A DNA stretch of 64,000 nucleotides from Chamaelirium japonicum (taxonomy: Eukaryota > Streptophyta > Magnoliopsida > Liliales > Melanthiaceae), in contig OX393554.1 of the NCBI GenBank assembly GCA_947650365.1, positions 39,715,200 to 39,779,199 on the forward strand. The letters run 5' to 3'. Shown here piece by piece: positions 11,525 through 22,604 of this stretch; position 1 is the stretch's first letter; each line of letters starts with the position of its first letter. A program made the position numbers and the translations under genes. The notes beneath the pieces are model-generated. The model made no database searches and was not told the origin of the DNA. It worked only from the letters and a program-made list of their open reading frames with translations.

Positions 11525-12149
11525 GGTCATATTTGGCCAAGCTTATTCAGTTCCCATCCGCTGGGGCTCCCCCGCGGATACGCAGATGCACAGAGGGATA
11601 CTTGAGAAGAGAGCACCCAATGTACGACATTCAATTTTCAAAACAGTGTCATGGTTTTAAAATTCAGCCGATAGCCCCAGTCGAAACCGAATCAATACCC
11701 CCTCCAAAACCGAAATAGGGTTGTATTGGCAATTACATGGTGGTATCGATCGATATCGGTATCGGCTGATACGAACGATACTGAACCAGTATCGATCCTG
11801 GGCTGGTGCATTGAATTCAAAATGAGGGTTGGTGGGTTTGTGCTATATATACCTCCCTGATGCATTTCCATTCTCCTGCATCAACAAAGCAACAAGTCGT
11901 GTTTGGGAGTGAATTTGGCTGTCTTTGTTTGATGCAAGTTTGAAAGTCATCTGCTAAAACCAGGAGCAAGTCTATTATTGATGAGACTTCACCTTTTGCC
12001 TGAAGACCTAAAGAGCGTAGGCCGAAAGGGAATTGTGATAGGACCACCAAGAGCAAGTCTATTGTTAAGACATTTCAAATATTTGAAACGGTTTACATCA
12101 ATTGAGTGTTTTATGCATTGATGGGTTGCTAAATGTTTTATGCATTGAT

Positions 12150-12540
12150 GGGGCCTAAATGCATTTTTAAACGCGTGCATGATGGCCTCGTCATCGAGGT
12201 GATGTTCGGAGAGCGCTGCATGCTCATTCCAGAACCTCCGAGTGAACTCTCGGAGGGTTTCGTCTGAGCCCATCCGGAGTCAGTATAGGAAGTCGAGATT
12301 CTTCTCCGACTTGAGGTTTAACCGATAGTGTTGGACAAAGAGATCCACCAGATCCCCGAACTGGCTCACGGAACCCATTGGAAGGTGATGATACCAGTAA
12401 AGTGACATGTCAGGTAGGCTGCCCGTAAAGGTGCGACACAGAACCTGGTTGTCATAGTCGTGAGGCATTAATGCTTGCTTGAAAGCGAGGACGTGCAACG
12501 TTGGATCCCTTGTCAGGCAATTATACTTCAGGAGGATGGG
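12150..12540 (-). pseudogene. Gypsy-type gag remnant
   Basis: Minus-strand reading gives a retrotransposon gag (Retrotrans_gag type) segment. It includes FTGSLPDMSLYWYHHLP, then FGDLVDLFVQHY and GSDETLREFTRRFW, in the family's usual order (the W-containing core, then the E-S-L-R-E-Y-x-x-R-F motif). An in-frame TGA interrupts it between 12,280 and 12,273, and the frame decays below about 12,150. No protease or polymerase follows. It is a dead fragment of a Ty3/Gypsy element. Confidence 0.75.
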
Positions 12541-12713
12541 AGTCCTACAGCTTCGAGGGAAAGGAGCTTAGAGAATCTGCTGATGAAGTGGCCCCTTGGA
12601 GGCGTGACTATTCCGACGATCACCTCGTTGGTTTGAGAGGTGTCTCGGAGGTTGAGATGATAACGAAGGCGTTGGGGTCCTTGTTGAGTGGTGCTCTGCC
12701 AGAGTTCGATTTA

Positions 12714-12990
12714 TTAACCACAATGTTCGTGGCCAATGACTCATCTCATTGTTTTAGTATCCTTTTGGACTTTTTTCAGCCCCCCAGCTTTTGATTCCCG
12801 ATTCTGCCAAAATCATATTCCCGTAAAAAACTATTTGGATGCAGAGGCAGAACTTGATTCCGAGGCAGATATTAGTCAGGGACTAATGTTTCTCAAAACT
12901 GCTAAGGTGTGGGATGCTCTCGCTTAGACTTACTCCAAGGTTGACATCATCACACAACACTATAAACTTAGACAAGTGGCAAACTTGTTG
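12714..12990 (+). pseudogene. Copia gag fragment, copy 1
   Basis: Translates in part to SQGLMFLKTAKVWDALA, a degraded version of the Copia gag motif F-L-x-T-A-K-E-V-W-D-x-L. It is a direct-repeat copy of 13,772-14,053: both start TTTATTAACCAC and share GATTCCCGATTCTGCCA or its variant. It carries stops and a deleted codon (KVW for KEVW). Sequence diverges abruptly after GTGGCAAACTTG (12,990). Confidence 0.6.
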
Positions 12991-13765
12991 ATGATCAGGC
13001 AACATATTAGCACAATAGAAAAATTAAGATCACTAGATGTCACACGATCGTGATGGGCCTAAAAACAAGAACGGTCCAACAATGAGATCGCTACTACAAA
13101 CTTAACACCCAATCAGGCAGGCGGGTTACAGATTACCAAGAGCAAATAATAGATGCAAAACAAACTACAAGGACAGAAGGAGACACAGGGTTTACAGAGG
13201 TTCGGAAAACTTACCTACGTCTTCTCTCTACCACACCGATTCTAATACCTTCAAACAATAAGAGCAAGTCGCTCAATATAAGAAAGGATCTCACCTCAAC
13301 CAAGTTTCTACAAGAATCTTCAATCGACGAGCAAGAATTCTTCCTCCTCGATTTCGGAAGCAAAACAAAGCCGACCTCTACTCTCCAAGTCTCTCAAAGC
13401 CTCTCTCAATTCAGTAAAGAAATTATGGTTAGGTTACACAATAGATTGAGCTTTTATATAGGAACCCCCAAAAGAGAATAAGACACAAGGGGCGAAATCT
13501 GGAATTCCAACACGACTAGAGTTATGCGCACGACCTAGAAGCAGGTTGTGCCCAGGAAGTCATATCGATGACTCCTTGAAACCTAGGTCGTGCCACGACT
13601 GATTTGAGTAGTGCTAAGACTTCACGCAAGCCATTGCGGGTTTCATTAATTTGAATCACATCATTGGAATTTTGTCCGACCGATAAAGACATGTGGTGTG
13701 GAATCTTCACGATATCTTGGAGGGAAATTCAAAATTTTAATTTCTTTCTTTTCTTTTCTTTTTTT
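12991..13765. other. LTR-like segment between two Copia gag copies
   Basis: No coding capacity. The sequence has the make-up of a plant LTR or its flank: GGTTTACAGAGGTTCGG, CCACACCGATTC, and a TATA-like TTTTATATAGG near 13,450-13,460. It sits exactly between the two direct copies of gag at 12,714 and 13,772. Whether it inserted or came with the duplication is not decidable here. Confidence 0.4.
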
Positions 13766-13771
13766 TTTATT

Positions 13772-14140
13772 AACCACGATGTTCATGGCGAATGACTCAT
13801 CTCTTTTATTTAATTAGTACCCATTTGGACTTGATTTTCAGCCCCCCAACGTCTGACTCCCGATTCTGCCAGAATCAGGTTCCCGCAAAAATTTGTTTGG
13901 ATGCAATGGTAGAACCCGATTCCGACGTAGACATCAGTCGGGGACAAATGTTTCTCAAAACTGCTAAGGAGGTGTGGGATTCTCTTGCTCAAACCGACTC
14001 CAAGGTTCGTATCTTCACACAACGCTATAAGCTCGGACAAGAGGTGGCAAATCTTCGTCAGTGGGAGCTTCGACCAGCAACGTTTTACGCTTGTCGTCGT
14101 GAAAAGAGAGAGGAGCTTGACTGTTAAAGGACATTCAAGC
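13772..14140 (+). pseudogene. Copia gag fragment, copy 2
   Basis: The better preserved copy. The frame from about 13,792 to 14,127 contains MFLKTAKEVWDSLAQT, then VANLRQWE and REKREELDC. This order matches the Copia gag (UBN2 type) pattern of a TAKEVWD motif, an E-x-x-N-L-x-Q-G region and a W-x-E-L-D region. Substitutions at the expected Gly and downstream stops show it is inactive. No protease, integrase or reverse transcriptase follows before the satellite at 14,430. Confidence 0.65.
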
Positions 14141-14407
14141 CAAATTATTCTGATGATGCAAGGGGGATATCTCATAGAACTGGAATATGAAAAAATTTAT
14201 ACCAAGATAGCTCAGAGGACCAGAACCAGCCCTATGTTCTAGCGCCAACATCTACCACCAAGCACCAACAACAAAGAACAAATGCTCACAATCACCACCA
14301 AGCTCCAAGCACAGGCTGAAACCATCAACTTCACATGAGCCAATACCACCTTATGTACTTAGCTTCTCCAGTCCTGCTCCAGGTGTTTTTCCCTTTTTAA
14401 AGCAACA

Positions 14408-14430
14408 CCCCCCCCCCCCCCCCCCCCCCC
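14408..14430. repeat. Poly-C run
   Basis: A pure run of more than 20 cytosines directly at the left edge of the 165-bp satellite array. Length may be unreliable in the assembly. Confidence 0.9.
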
Positions 14431-16430
14431 TCGCTATGAAACTTTCGGCCGATCGAATTTTGGCTCAAAGACCGTTCCACCCTCGTTTAATTTTTCCTCG
14501 GGACGGTTGATATGGCACGAATTTTGGTCAAAAATACAACCGGCTTAAAATTTCATACCGGAGCTAGGCGTTTTTTATCTATTTCCCATTTTAAAGATCC
14601 CCTCGGTGTAAAACTTTCGGCCGGTTGAATTTTTGCCCAAAACCTGTGCACCCTCGTTTTGCCTCGGGACAATAGATATGACGTGGGTTTCGGGTGAAAA
14701 TACGACCAGCCAAAAGTTTCATACCTGGGGAATTTTTGTCATTGCCCCGTTTTAAACCTCTCCCATCCCAATATAAAACTTTCGGCCAGTCGAATTTTGG
14801 CCCGAAACCAGGGCCACCCTTATTTTGCCTCGGGACAATGGAATGGCGTGTGTTTCAGTCAAAACTACGACCGACTTGAAGTTTCAAACAGAGGGAATTT
14901 TCGTCTTTGTTCCCTTTTTAAAGGCTACCCCGATATGAAACTTTCGGCTGGTTGAATTTTGGCCCGAACCTGCACACCCTCGTTTTATCTCGGGATGTTG
15001 GGTATGGCACGGGTTTCGGACGAAAATGCAACTGGCCGAAAGCTTCGTACCAAAGGCGTTTTCGCCCTTTTACCCTTTTTATAAAGGCCACCGTGATATG
15101 AAGCTTTCGGCCAATCAAATTTTGACTCGAAACCCGAAAGTGCGACAAGCTGAAAGTTTCATATCGACAACATTTTCATCTTTTTCCCTTTTTAAAGGTC
15201 CCGGTACAAAACTTTCAGCCGGTCGAAATATTGGCACAAAACTCACACTACCCTCGTTTTGCCTTGGGACGTTGGATATGGCACTGGTTTTGGTCGAAAA
15301 TTCAACCAACTTAAAGTTTTATACCCGATGCATTTTCACCTTTGTTCCATTTTAAAGCCCCCCTTATCACGTATGAGACTTTCGATAAGTCAAATTTTGG
15401 CCCAAAACCCGGTCGTGCCACTCTTGTTTTGCCTCGAACGGTGGATAAGGCGCAGATTTAGGTCGAAAATGCGACTAGCTTAAAGTTTCATACCGAGGGC
15501 ATTTTCATCTTTTTCCCTTATTAAAGATCTCCTCGGTATGAAACTTTCGCCCAGTCGAATTTTAGCCCCCTTATTTTGCATCGGGATGATAGATATGGCA
15601 CAAGTTTCGGACAAAAATACTATCGACCGAAAGTTTCATATTGGGGTTGTTTTCAGCTTTTTCCTTATTTAAAGGGCCCCTTGGTATGAAATTATCGACC
15701 GGTCGAATTTTGGATCAAAACTTGTGCCACCCTCGTTTTACCTCGAGGCAGTGGATTTGGTGCCAGTTTTGCCTTGGGCATTTTTGTATATTTTTCCCTT
15801 TTTAAAGGCCCCCAAGGTATAAAACCTTTGACCGATCAAATTTTGGCTCAAAAACCGTGCCACCCTTGTGTTTGCCTCAGTACGGTGAATATGGCGCGGG
15901 TTTCAGATGGATATGCAATCAATCGAAAGTTTCATATCGGGAGCATTTTTTTTGTTTTTCGTTTTTAAAGCCCCCCCTAGTATGAAACTTTCGACTGATA
16001 AATTTTTTGTCTGAAACCCACTCCACCCTCGTGTTACCTCAGGACGGTGGATAAAGCATGGGTTTCGGTCGTAAATGCGGTCGACTTAAAGTGTCATACC
16101 AGGAGAATGTTCGTCTTTTTGCCTTGTTAAAGGCCCCCGCTAAGAAACTTTTGACCGGTCGAATTTTGGCCCAAAACCCGCGCCACCCTCGTTTTGCCTT
16201 GGGACGATGGATATGGCGTGGGTTACGGTTGAAATTGCGACCGATCAAAAGTTTCATACCGTGGGCCTTTTCATCTTAGTCCCTTTTTAAATGCCCCCGG
16301 TATGAAACTTTTGGCCAATCGAATTTGGTCCACACTACACTAGTTTTGCCTTGGGACGATGGATATGGTATGGGTTTCAAAAAAAAAAATGCGACCAACC
16401 AATTTTCATATCAGGGACATGTTCGTCTTT
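14430..16430. repeat. ~165-bp hairpin-forming satellite, about 13 units
   Basis: Units begin near 14,433, 14,602, 14,770, 14,933, 15,098, 15,203, 15,372, 15,537, 15,686, 15,818, 15,981, 16,142 and 16,301. Each has a left arm (TATGAAACTTTCGGCCGGTC, then AATTTTGGCCC) and a right arm that is close to its reverse complement (CGACCGGCCGAAAGTTTCAT). The arms are about 40 bp, separated by a spacer containing CCTCGTTTTGCCTCGGGACG. The link between units carries TTTTTCCCTTTTTAAAGG. One unit is shortened (15,098 to 15,203). Short frames across the array are artefacts. The array type suggests the non-coding part of an LTR retrotransposon, or a local satellite. Confidence 0.88.
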
Positions 16431-16559
16431 ACCCACTAGCGTGTGTGTTTTACAAAATAAATTCGAGAATGTCTCACACAATTAAGCACCCTCACTGTGC
16501 TCAAACGATTCACTTGCTCTACACCTAGTGGGCCTCCAGTTGTAAGTAACCTTCTAGAT

Positions 16560-17320
16560 AGCTAGATGATTACCATCATCATCTCTAGCTACAACTTCCT
16601 AGGGTAGGGAAGGGAAGGTCATCTTGATTGTTCATCTCCACACAAATCCTTGCATACTTACATCTACCTCTACCATCACCAACAATTGTTGCAATTGTGG
16701 CCTGATCCATATACAGTGGGGACCCAATGAGACTCCCCAACATACTAATAATGTTACAAGACCATAATTCCTCATCTAGATTAGGGAAAGTGCCCAAACA
16801 GGGATTCTGTTGCGGCGGTCCCTAACACCTTGAGAGCCTTTGGACCATCTTTTGAGGACAACGGGCCTCCCTTGGAAATGTGTCATCCCCTCCTCAATCA
16901 CTCGACTACAATCATCGTCCAATCAAACCCAAAGGATATAAAAAGTGGCATCCGACCTCTCTTGAGAAAATTTCAAGCTCCCCCTTCAGCGGCCATAACC
17001 TTTGCAGAAAAGCCTTTTGGTGCAAAAAGTGAGGTCTTCGCGCAAGCACATTACCCACCAAAGCATTGGCCCATACCTTCCGGCATGTTCTTCTCGAGCT
17101 CCTCTAAGGGACAAATAACAACTTTTTTACCTTCAATTAAGCACACCTTGCTCAAATGTTCAATGTACTTAATCTTCAGATCGTCAGAAGAGAAAGCAGG
17201 GTTAGTACCACTCACTCCCCCTTTGTCCAAGCAAGGGTTAGCTGGTCTTGAGACCACAAACGTTGTTTGAGGTAAATCTATATAACATGGCACGTCAGTT
17301 TTGTGTTGACTTGACAAAAT
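16560..17320 (-). pseudogene. LINE ORF1 remnant (DUF4283-like)
   Basis: Read on the minus strand from 17,317, the frame includes YIEHLSKVCLIEGKKVVICP and continues in broken frames with FLQRLWPLKGELEIFSREVG. It then gives FPNLDEELWSCNIISMLGSL and PLYMDQAT...YARICVEM. Plant LINE ORF1 proteins have this order: the DUF4283 fold with an L-K-R-L-W motif, then LPxELW, then IGSLIGxPLxMD and a RVCVE strand. Stops at about 16,800-17,050 break it and the zinc knuckle is missing. No reverse transcriptase is adjacent. Confidence 0.7.
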
Positions 17321-17329
17321 GGAAGCTGA

Positions 17330-18640
17330 CTAGGACAAGTTAACTGGACAAAAATGAACCGAATAGATCTAACCATTCGTTCAAAAACCAACGCACAATC
17401 TTTATTTCTCCGTCCATTCGTTCAAAAATCAACGCACGATCTTTATTTTCCTGTCAACCAACTCCCTCCCTAACCATTTAAAGTGCACTAAACCCCTCCC
17501 GGCCCATTTAAATTGCACTAAGCCTGACCGTTCATCCCATGATCATTATTCGCCCCAAACCATCGAGTCGATCTCGAGGAATCCGTTCGAATAGAGACAG
17601 ATGTCATTAATCAATTATAGGGGCGCGCCGAAGGCGCCCGCTTCGTACCATTCGGCACGGGCGAGGAAATGGGAGTCCCTATGAATGCCGGTGTTGTCGT
17701 CAAAAGTATTTTGTTGCCGAAGGCGTTCTGGTGTGTTGCCACCGAAGGCGGCCCGCTACAGTGACGACAAATATGTTACTGCCGAAGGCAACCCGTTGCA
17801 GTGCCGATCGACATGCCCGCGTCAGCAAACATGTTAAGTGCTGGTGCAGAAACATCAGAAGGCTAGATTAGAAGGTGATTGTATCCCTCTAACCCTAGGG
17901 CTATGGGCAGAGAACTGAGAATGGGAAATTCTTGGCGGGTCAGGTCCCCTTGCCTTGACAAATCAGCTCCAACAGCAACTGAAGCTGAGTCGGGCATATC
18001 TTCATACTCCTCGAAGAGATCTTGCTTGATCTTGGTTGGACCTCCACTATGTCTCGAACACGCAGCAATAACATCGATTCGTTGATGGATGGAGGTCGAG
18101 GTGGGTGAAAGCCTTCCTGAAAAACCCTTTGCTCATCGTCCACAAACAACTCTTGGGCTGAGTTGAGCGTCCAGCTCGGGACGAATCCCCCCACAAAGAT
18201 CACAACCACCACCCAGATCCTACAGAACGAAGAAGCTCAGGTTGCGAATCACCATCACCATGGTTGGAGATGATGCGGACATCGGTGGCCGGGAGGCACA
18301 GGAGGCCTTGGAATTGTTGTCGATGGAGGGGCCGGTGTCGGGAGGAGTCATCGTCGGGGTAGTGACGGACTACGGTTGAACGCAGAGGTGGGTTGAGCGC
18401 CGACGGAGGAGTTGGTGGCGGAGTTGTCAATCGTTGGAGGCCTGGCCGTCGATGGAGGCGGCGGAGTTGTCGTCGTTGGAGGCGAAACAGTGATCGATGG
18501 AGGCGTTGGAGCCCATCTTATGCTTTTATTTTAGTCCCATATCGCCCAGCGGAAGAGCATCTATCGCGTTTATATATTTGTCCTCAATGCTCCTTCCGCC
18601 GAGCGGGTGCATTACGGTGTTCTCGACGTATTTGTCTATG
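17330..18640. other. Non-genic stretch
   Basis: No gene supported. Features seen: a repeated phrase around CGTTCAAAAACCAACGCACAATC (17,380 and 17,416), a GC-rich GCCGAAGGCG-repeat region (17,620-17,800), and a GGCGG-rich region (18,390-18,500) whose frames are compositional. Confidence 0.5.
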
Positions 18641-18782
18641 ATGTCATAATCAATAAAATAATTTTTTATTTTAATTCTTCAACAACCATTTTATGTATGC
18701 TTTATTTTTCTATGTTGTCATAATCAATAAAATTATTTTTTGTTTTTAATTCTTCAACAACCAATTTATGTATGCTTTATAA
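18640..18782. repeat. ~73-bp tandem duplication
   Basis: TGTCATAATCAATAAAAT followed by AATTCTTCAACAACCA and TTTATGTATGCTTTAT occurs twice in a row with few differences. AT-rich and non-coding. Confidence 0.85.
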
Positions 18783-18849
18783 CTACGATTTAGATATATA
18801 ATGACGCACCACCAATGTTTCCAACTACATACGTTTCATACAAAATAAT

Positions 18850-19900
18850 ATAACTTTAGTAGGCCACCTAGTTTCCTTCATTTGCGTTGTTGGCCTCTTT
18901 GGCATCTTGCTCGTAGCTTTTGACAACACCGTTAGTAAAATATCGTGGCGGTTAGTAAGCTCTCGAACATCAGCAATCTCCTGAATGTGCTATGTCTCGT
19001 CTCTTTGGGCATCTGAAAAAGGAAGGTAAGACACTGCTGGTGTGTCTGGATTGTCTCCATGTAAAAGAAACAATTCTGAGATGTTGAAGATCTATGACAT
19101 CGGCATGTCATCTAGCTAGTCCAGGAGGTAAGCATTGGGATCCAAAACATCGCTTCATTCTTGCTATCGCTGCCCTCATCCATCTTTGATTTCTCACAAA
19201 CACAAGATCAAACACTTTGTGTGCACAACCCTTGCTCAGATACCACTTGATGGAAAAATCGCACCGGCTCTACCTCGATAACCGACGATCTCTTTCCCGT
19301 GAGATGAACCAAAAAGAACAAGCAACAACCAAATCACAAGTGCAAGATAAAACCAATCACAAGCATAGAAGACGACTCAGGGATTTACGTGAAAACCCTT
19401 GCGGAAAAAACCATGGTGAGCAAATTCTCGAAGCAAATGCTCGGGGGAGGGATACACTATCAAAGGAGGCAAGCAAAACGAGGGTACAACCAAATCACAA
19501 ATGCAAGATAAAACCAATCACAAGCATAAAAGACGACTCGGGGATTTATGTGGAAACCCTTGCAAAAAAAACAACGGTGAGCAAATTCTCAGAGCAAATG
19601 CTCAGGGGAGGGCTTCACTATCAAAGGCAGCAAGCAAAACGAGAGTACACCGACTGCTTCTTCTCTCTCCTCTAGATATACACCTTTCTCCCTCTAGTGC
19701 TAAAAAAGAAGAGAACCTAGCAAGTCCCAAGGAATATACCTCCTTGCAAGCTTTATTCCGATCTATCTGCCAAAGATCAGTCCCCAAGGAAATCTCCTCT
19801 TCCCTTTAAAAGCAAGCTCTTCCTCTTCCTTGAAATGACAGCCACTATAACTCATAACAAAAGCCTTACAAACAGCCCCCTCTCAAAAGCCTTTAAAATA
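18850..19900 (-). mobile_element. LTR retrotransposon fragment: PBS plus LTR with internal duplication
   Basis: GCTCAGATACCA (19,233-19,244) is the reverse complement of a near-perfect tRNA-Met primer-binding site. It is followed by TGATGG..., the probable start of an LTR read on the minus strand. Inside this LTR-like region a ~161-bp block (ACAACCAAATCACAAGTGCAAG through CAAGCAAAACGAG) is tandemly duplicated at about 19,326-19,484 and 19,487-19,645. To the left, 18,880-19,220 is decayed internal sequence with no domain I can name. The far LTR end is not fixed. Confidence 0.5.
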
Positions 19901-20149
19901 GAACATTCAGCAAGTCTACGCCCCTCTGCCCGACTATAGTCGTGCACACAAAAGGAACCTGGATGTCTAGTTCATGCACACAACTTTCTGTTACTGAGAT
20001 CTGGGCTCCCCGGGTCATGCACATGCCCACCTGGACTCCCAGGTCGTGCACACGATTTGGTGTCTGCAGTGAAGATATGGGAGAAGACAAACTCCCTTCC
20101 CCTCCTGGTCTCCATAGGGATGGACCCCAACATCGCCTCACCATAAATT

Positions 20150-22604
20150 AAGGTTCGACTCTTTGTACTCGCATAGTCTAGACGTTTCTTCTCCCTTAAA
20201 GCTTAAAATCAGCACATATTGAAGAAGAGGTTTAACACCTTAAGCATTATTTTTGTAACCGCAATTTCAAATATATAGTTTTGATTCCAGATAAACTTCT
20301 TCATCTCCCTTCATTACTTTGTTCTTTATAACAGTCAGATTGAAATAAGGGGTTGGGTTTCTGCCCGATTCGGGAGTTGATTTGTAGCCGTCTTATTGAT
20401 TATTATAGCATGGATCAAATAATTTAATTTCGTGGTATTCGTTAATTGCATTTTTTTGTAACCGAATTGTCTAATTAAGGGTCTCCCCTTGCCTCTAGCC
20501 TATAAATCAAGATGATGCTGATGAATGTGTTGTAGCTCGTGTGTCCTAAGCGTGGATTTTTTGTATTAACATTAATAAAGATGACTTTGGCTATTGCTTT
20601 AATTATAATACTATTTTGGTATATATTAATACACATATAATAAAGGACCCTAGGGAACACAGTAGGCCACTGAGGCGCATGGTGGATCCATGCTTGGGAG
20701 ACCCAGTGGACCAGTTGTGTGTAGACCTAGAACTAGTTCACAGCTTAGGTGATGCTGATCGCTTCACCGAGAACAAGCTATTGGTATGTAGAGGATGTGG
20801 TGAAGTCTCCACCATGGGGACCGTGGGATTCCCATTCACCTAACCAAGCACGATGATTGTGTTGAACATGAGCCAAGATAGTGCACAGTTCAGTGATTCA
20901 GACACTGGTGCATAAACCGTCTTACTACTATAGATAATCTGTCCTTAACCCTGAGGGACCATGTACACTGGGCCAACCAGCTGTGTGGTGCTTTGATGTT
21001 CTAACGTGTGCGGACCTTCTATAGTCCAATACCACGGTACGTTGGGTTACCTGGCTGGCGCCTGAGTGACATGTAATCCCTACATGTTATCCGACGTCCA
21101 GTATTGGATGAGTGTGTTTTGATGAGTCAATCTGTCCACACAGTTAACCCAGGCTTGGTGGTTGTCAGTATGACTGACGATGTTCCGGATGCTAGGCATA
21201 GCACCGAAAGGTGTGTGGTGTTATAGATGACAAGTCATCAATTCCTAGTCAGATGATCGATCGGGATCTGACGGTGCTCCCCACCGCCCGAGTCGTATCA
21301 TGGCATCAGTAATAGGAGGGACTAAGGATTATCAGAGTATAGTAGAGAACAGGGTTACGAGGGAGTAACATAAGTTTAGGATCACTAGAGTTCAACTCGC
21401 GTCGCACTCTAGGTGGCTACGCGGGTTAATCGGATTAGGGCTGATTAACGAAACTTTCGGTGTGTCACTGGAACAGTTAATCAGGGATCTGGTTGGAGCT
21501 AGAGATCCCAAACTCTGACGGTTCCATCCTATCATTGTGTATAGAAATTGTTCCTCGATCTGGTTGGATACGTTGAATGTGAAGTAACGCGATGGAGCGC
21601 AAGCTCGGAGCCTAAGAACCTAATTCACATATGTTAGGGGCCGTAGGGGTATTTTGGTAAATACTGAAGTATGGCTCAGAACATATTGAATATGGATCTT
21701 AGAATAAACGAAATAATTCCAGGAGCTCATAGGCGCTGACGGAACTCGATTCCGAGTAGCGCACCTCACTCAATCTCTCTTTTAGTTTTTCACTTTTCGT
21801 GAAGAGCGTTTTCGTCCAGGCTTCGCGATAGGCTTGTGAAAACCCTAAAAATCGCCCCCTCTTATCCCTATCTACCTAGGGCCGGCCCTAGCTTGCTTAT
21901 AGCACTAGGAGGCCGGCCCTATAAGAGGAATAGAGAGGGAGGGGCCGACCCTAGCCTTCCCCCTCTCCCAAAACCCGACCCCCTCTCCCTCTCTTTCTCT
22001 TTGAGGTTTTGGCCAAGGAGGAAAGCGAAAGAAGAAGGAAGAAGAAGGAGAAAGGAAGGAGAAGGAAGAAGAGAGAAAGAGAAGGAGGAGACCTATCGGC
22101 ATGCCGTCGACTTCGCATTGAATTCCTCCGTCGGCTCGTAGCCCTTGCACTCAGAGGCAGGACTTCGAGGATTCCTCAATTCGCAAAGGACAAGGTGCCA
22201 TCCGACAGCTTCCCTTGCGATTCACGTGCGGTTCATCATCGTTCCGTTCTCTCCGGATCATAGATCTACAAGGTATGATGATTCTAAACACCTAACTAGA
22301 TGCATGCATGTCTTCCATAGATCGTAGTATGCCTCTAAGGTGTCCGCACATATGCTAAGATCATAGATTTACATGTAGATTATTTTGTAGAATTAATTGT
22401 AATGAAACATACACCGTATGATCTTCAGATCTATCTTTTGCTTCCGCTGCGACTCTGATAAACGGATCCAATTCCAATAGAATGATCTTTCCATTGCATC
22501 CAAGAACTAGTGTGTTAAAGATATTCTGCCATTTTTCTTTTTGTTGCATTTTTATATTTTTCAGAATCATTGTCTTCTTATACAATTTTTTCTTCCTTTA
22601 TGAC
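20150..22604. other. Non-genic stretch, probably LTR-derived
   Basis: About 2.4 kb without a supportable gene. The part at 20,640-21,800 has the texture of long Gypsy LTR sequence, and 21,830-22,140 contains polypyrimidine and polypurine runs and a GGGCCGGCCCTA palindrome repeated near 21,880 and 21,911. The K/R/E-rich frame at 22,009-22,263 is compositional. I identified no terminal repeats. Confidence 0.4.

Noticed and set aside
22009..22263. Lys/Arg/Glu-rich 84-codon frame
   Set aside because: Derived from a polypurine GAAGGAGAAGG tract, with no family resemblance or splice context.
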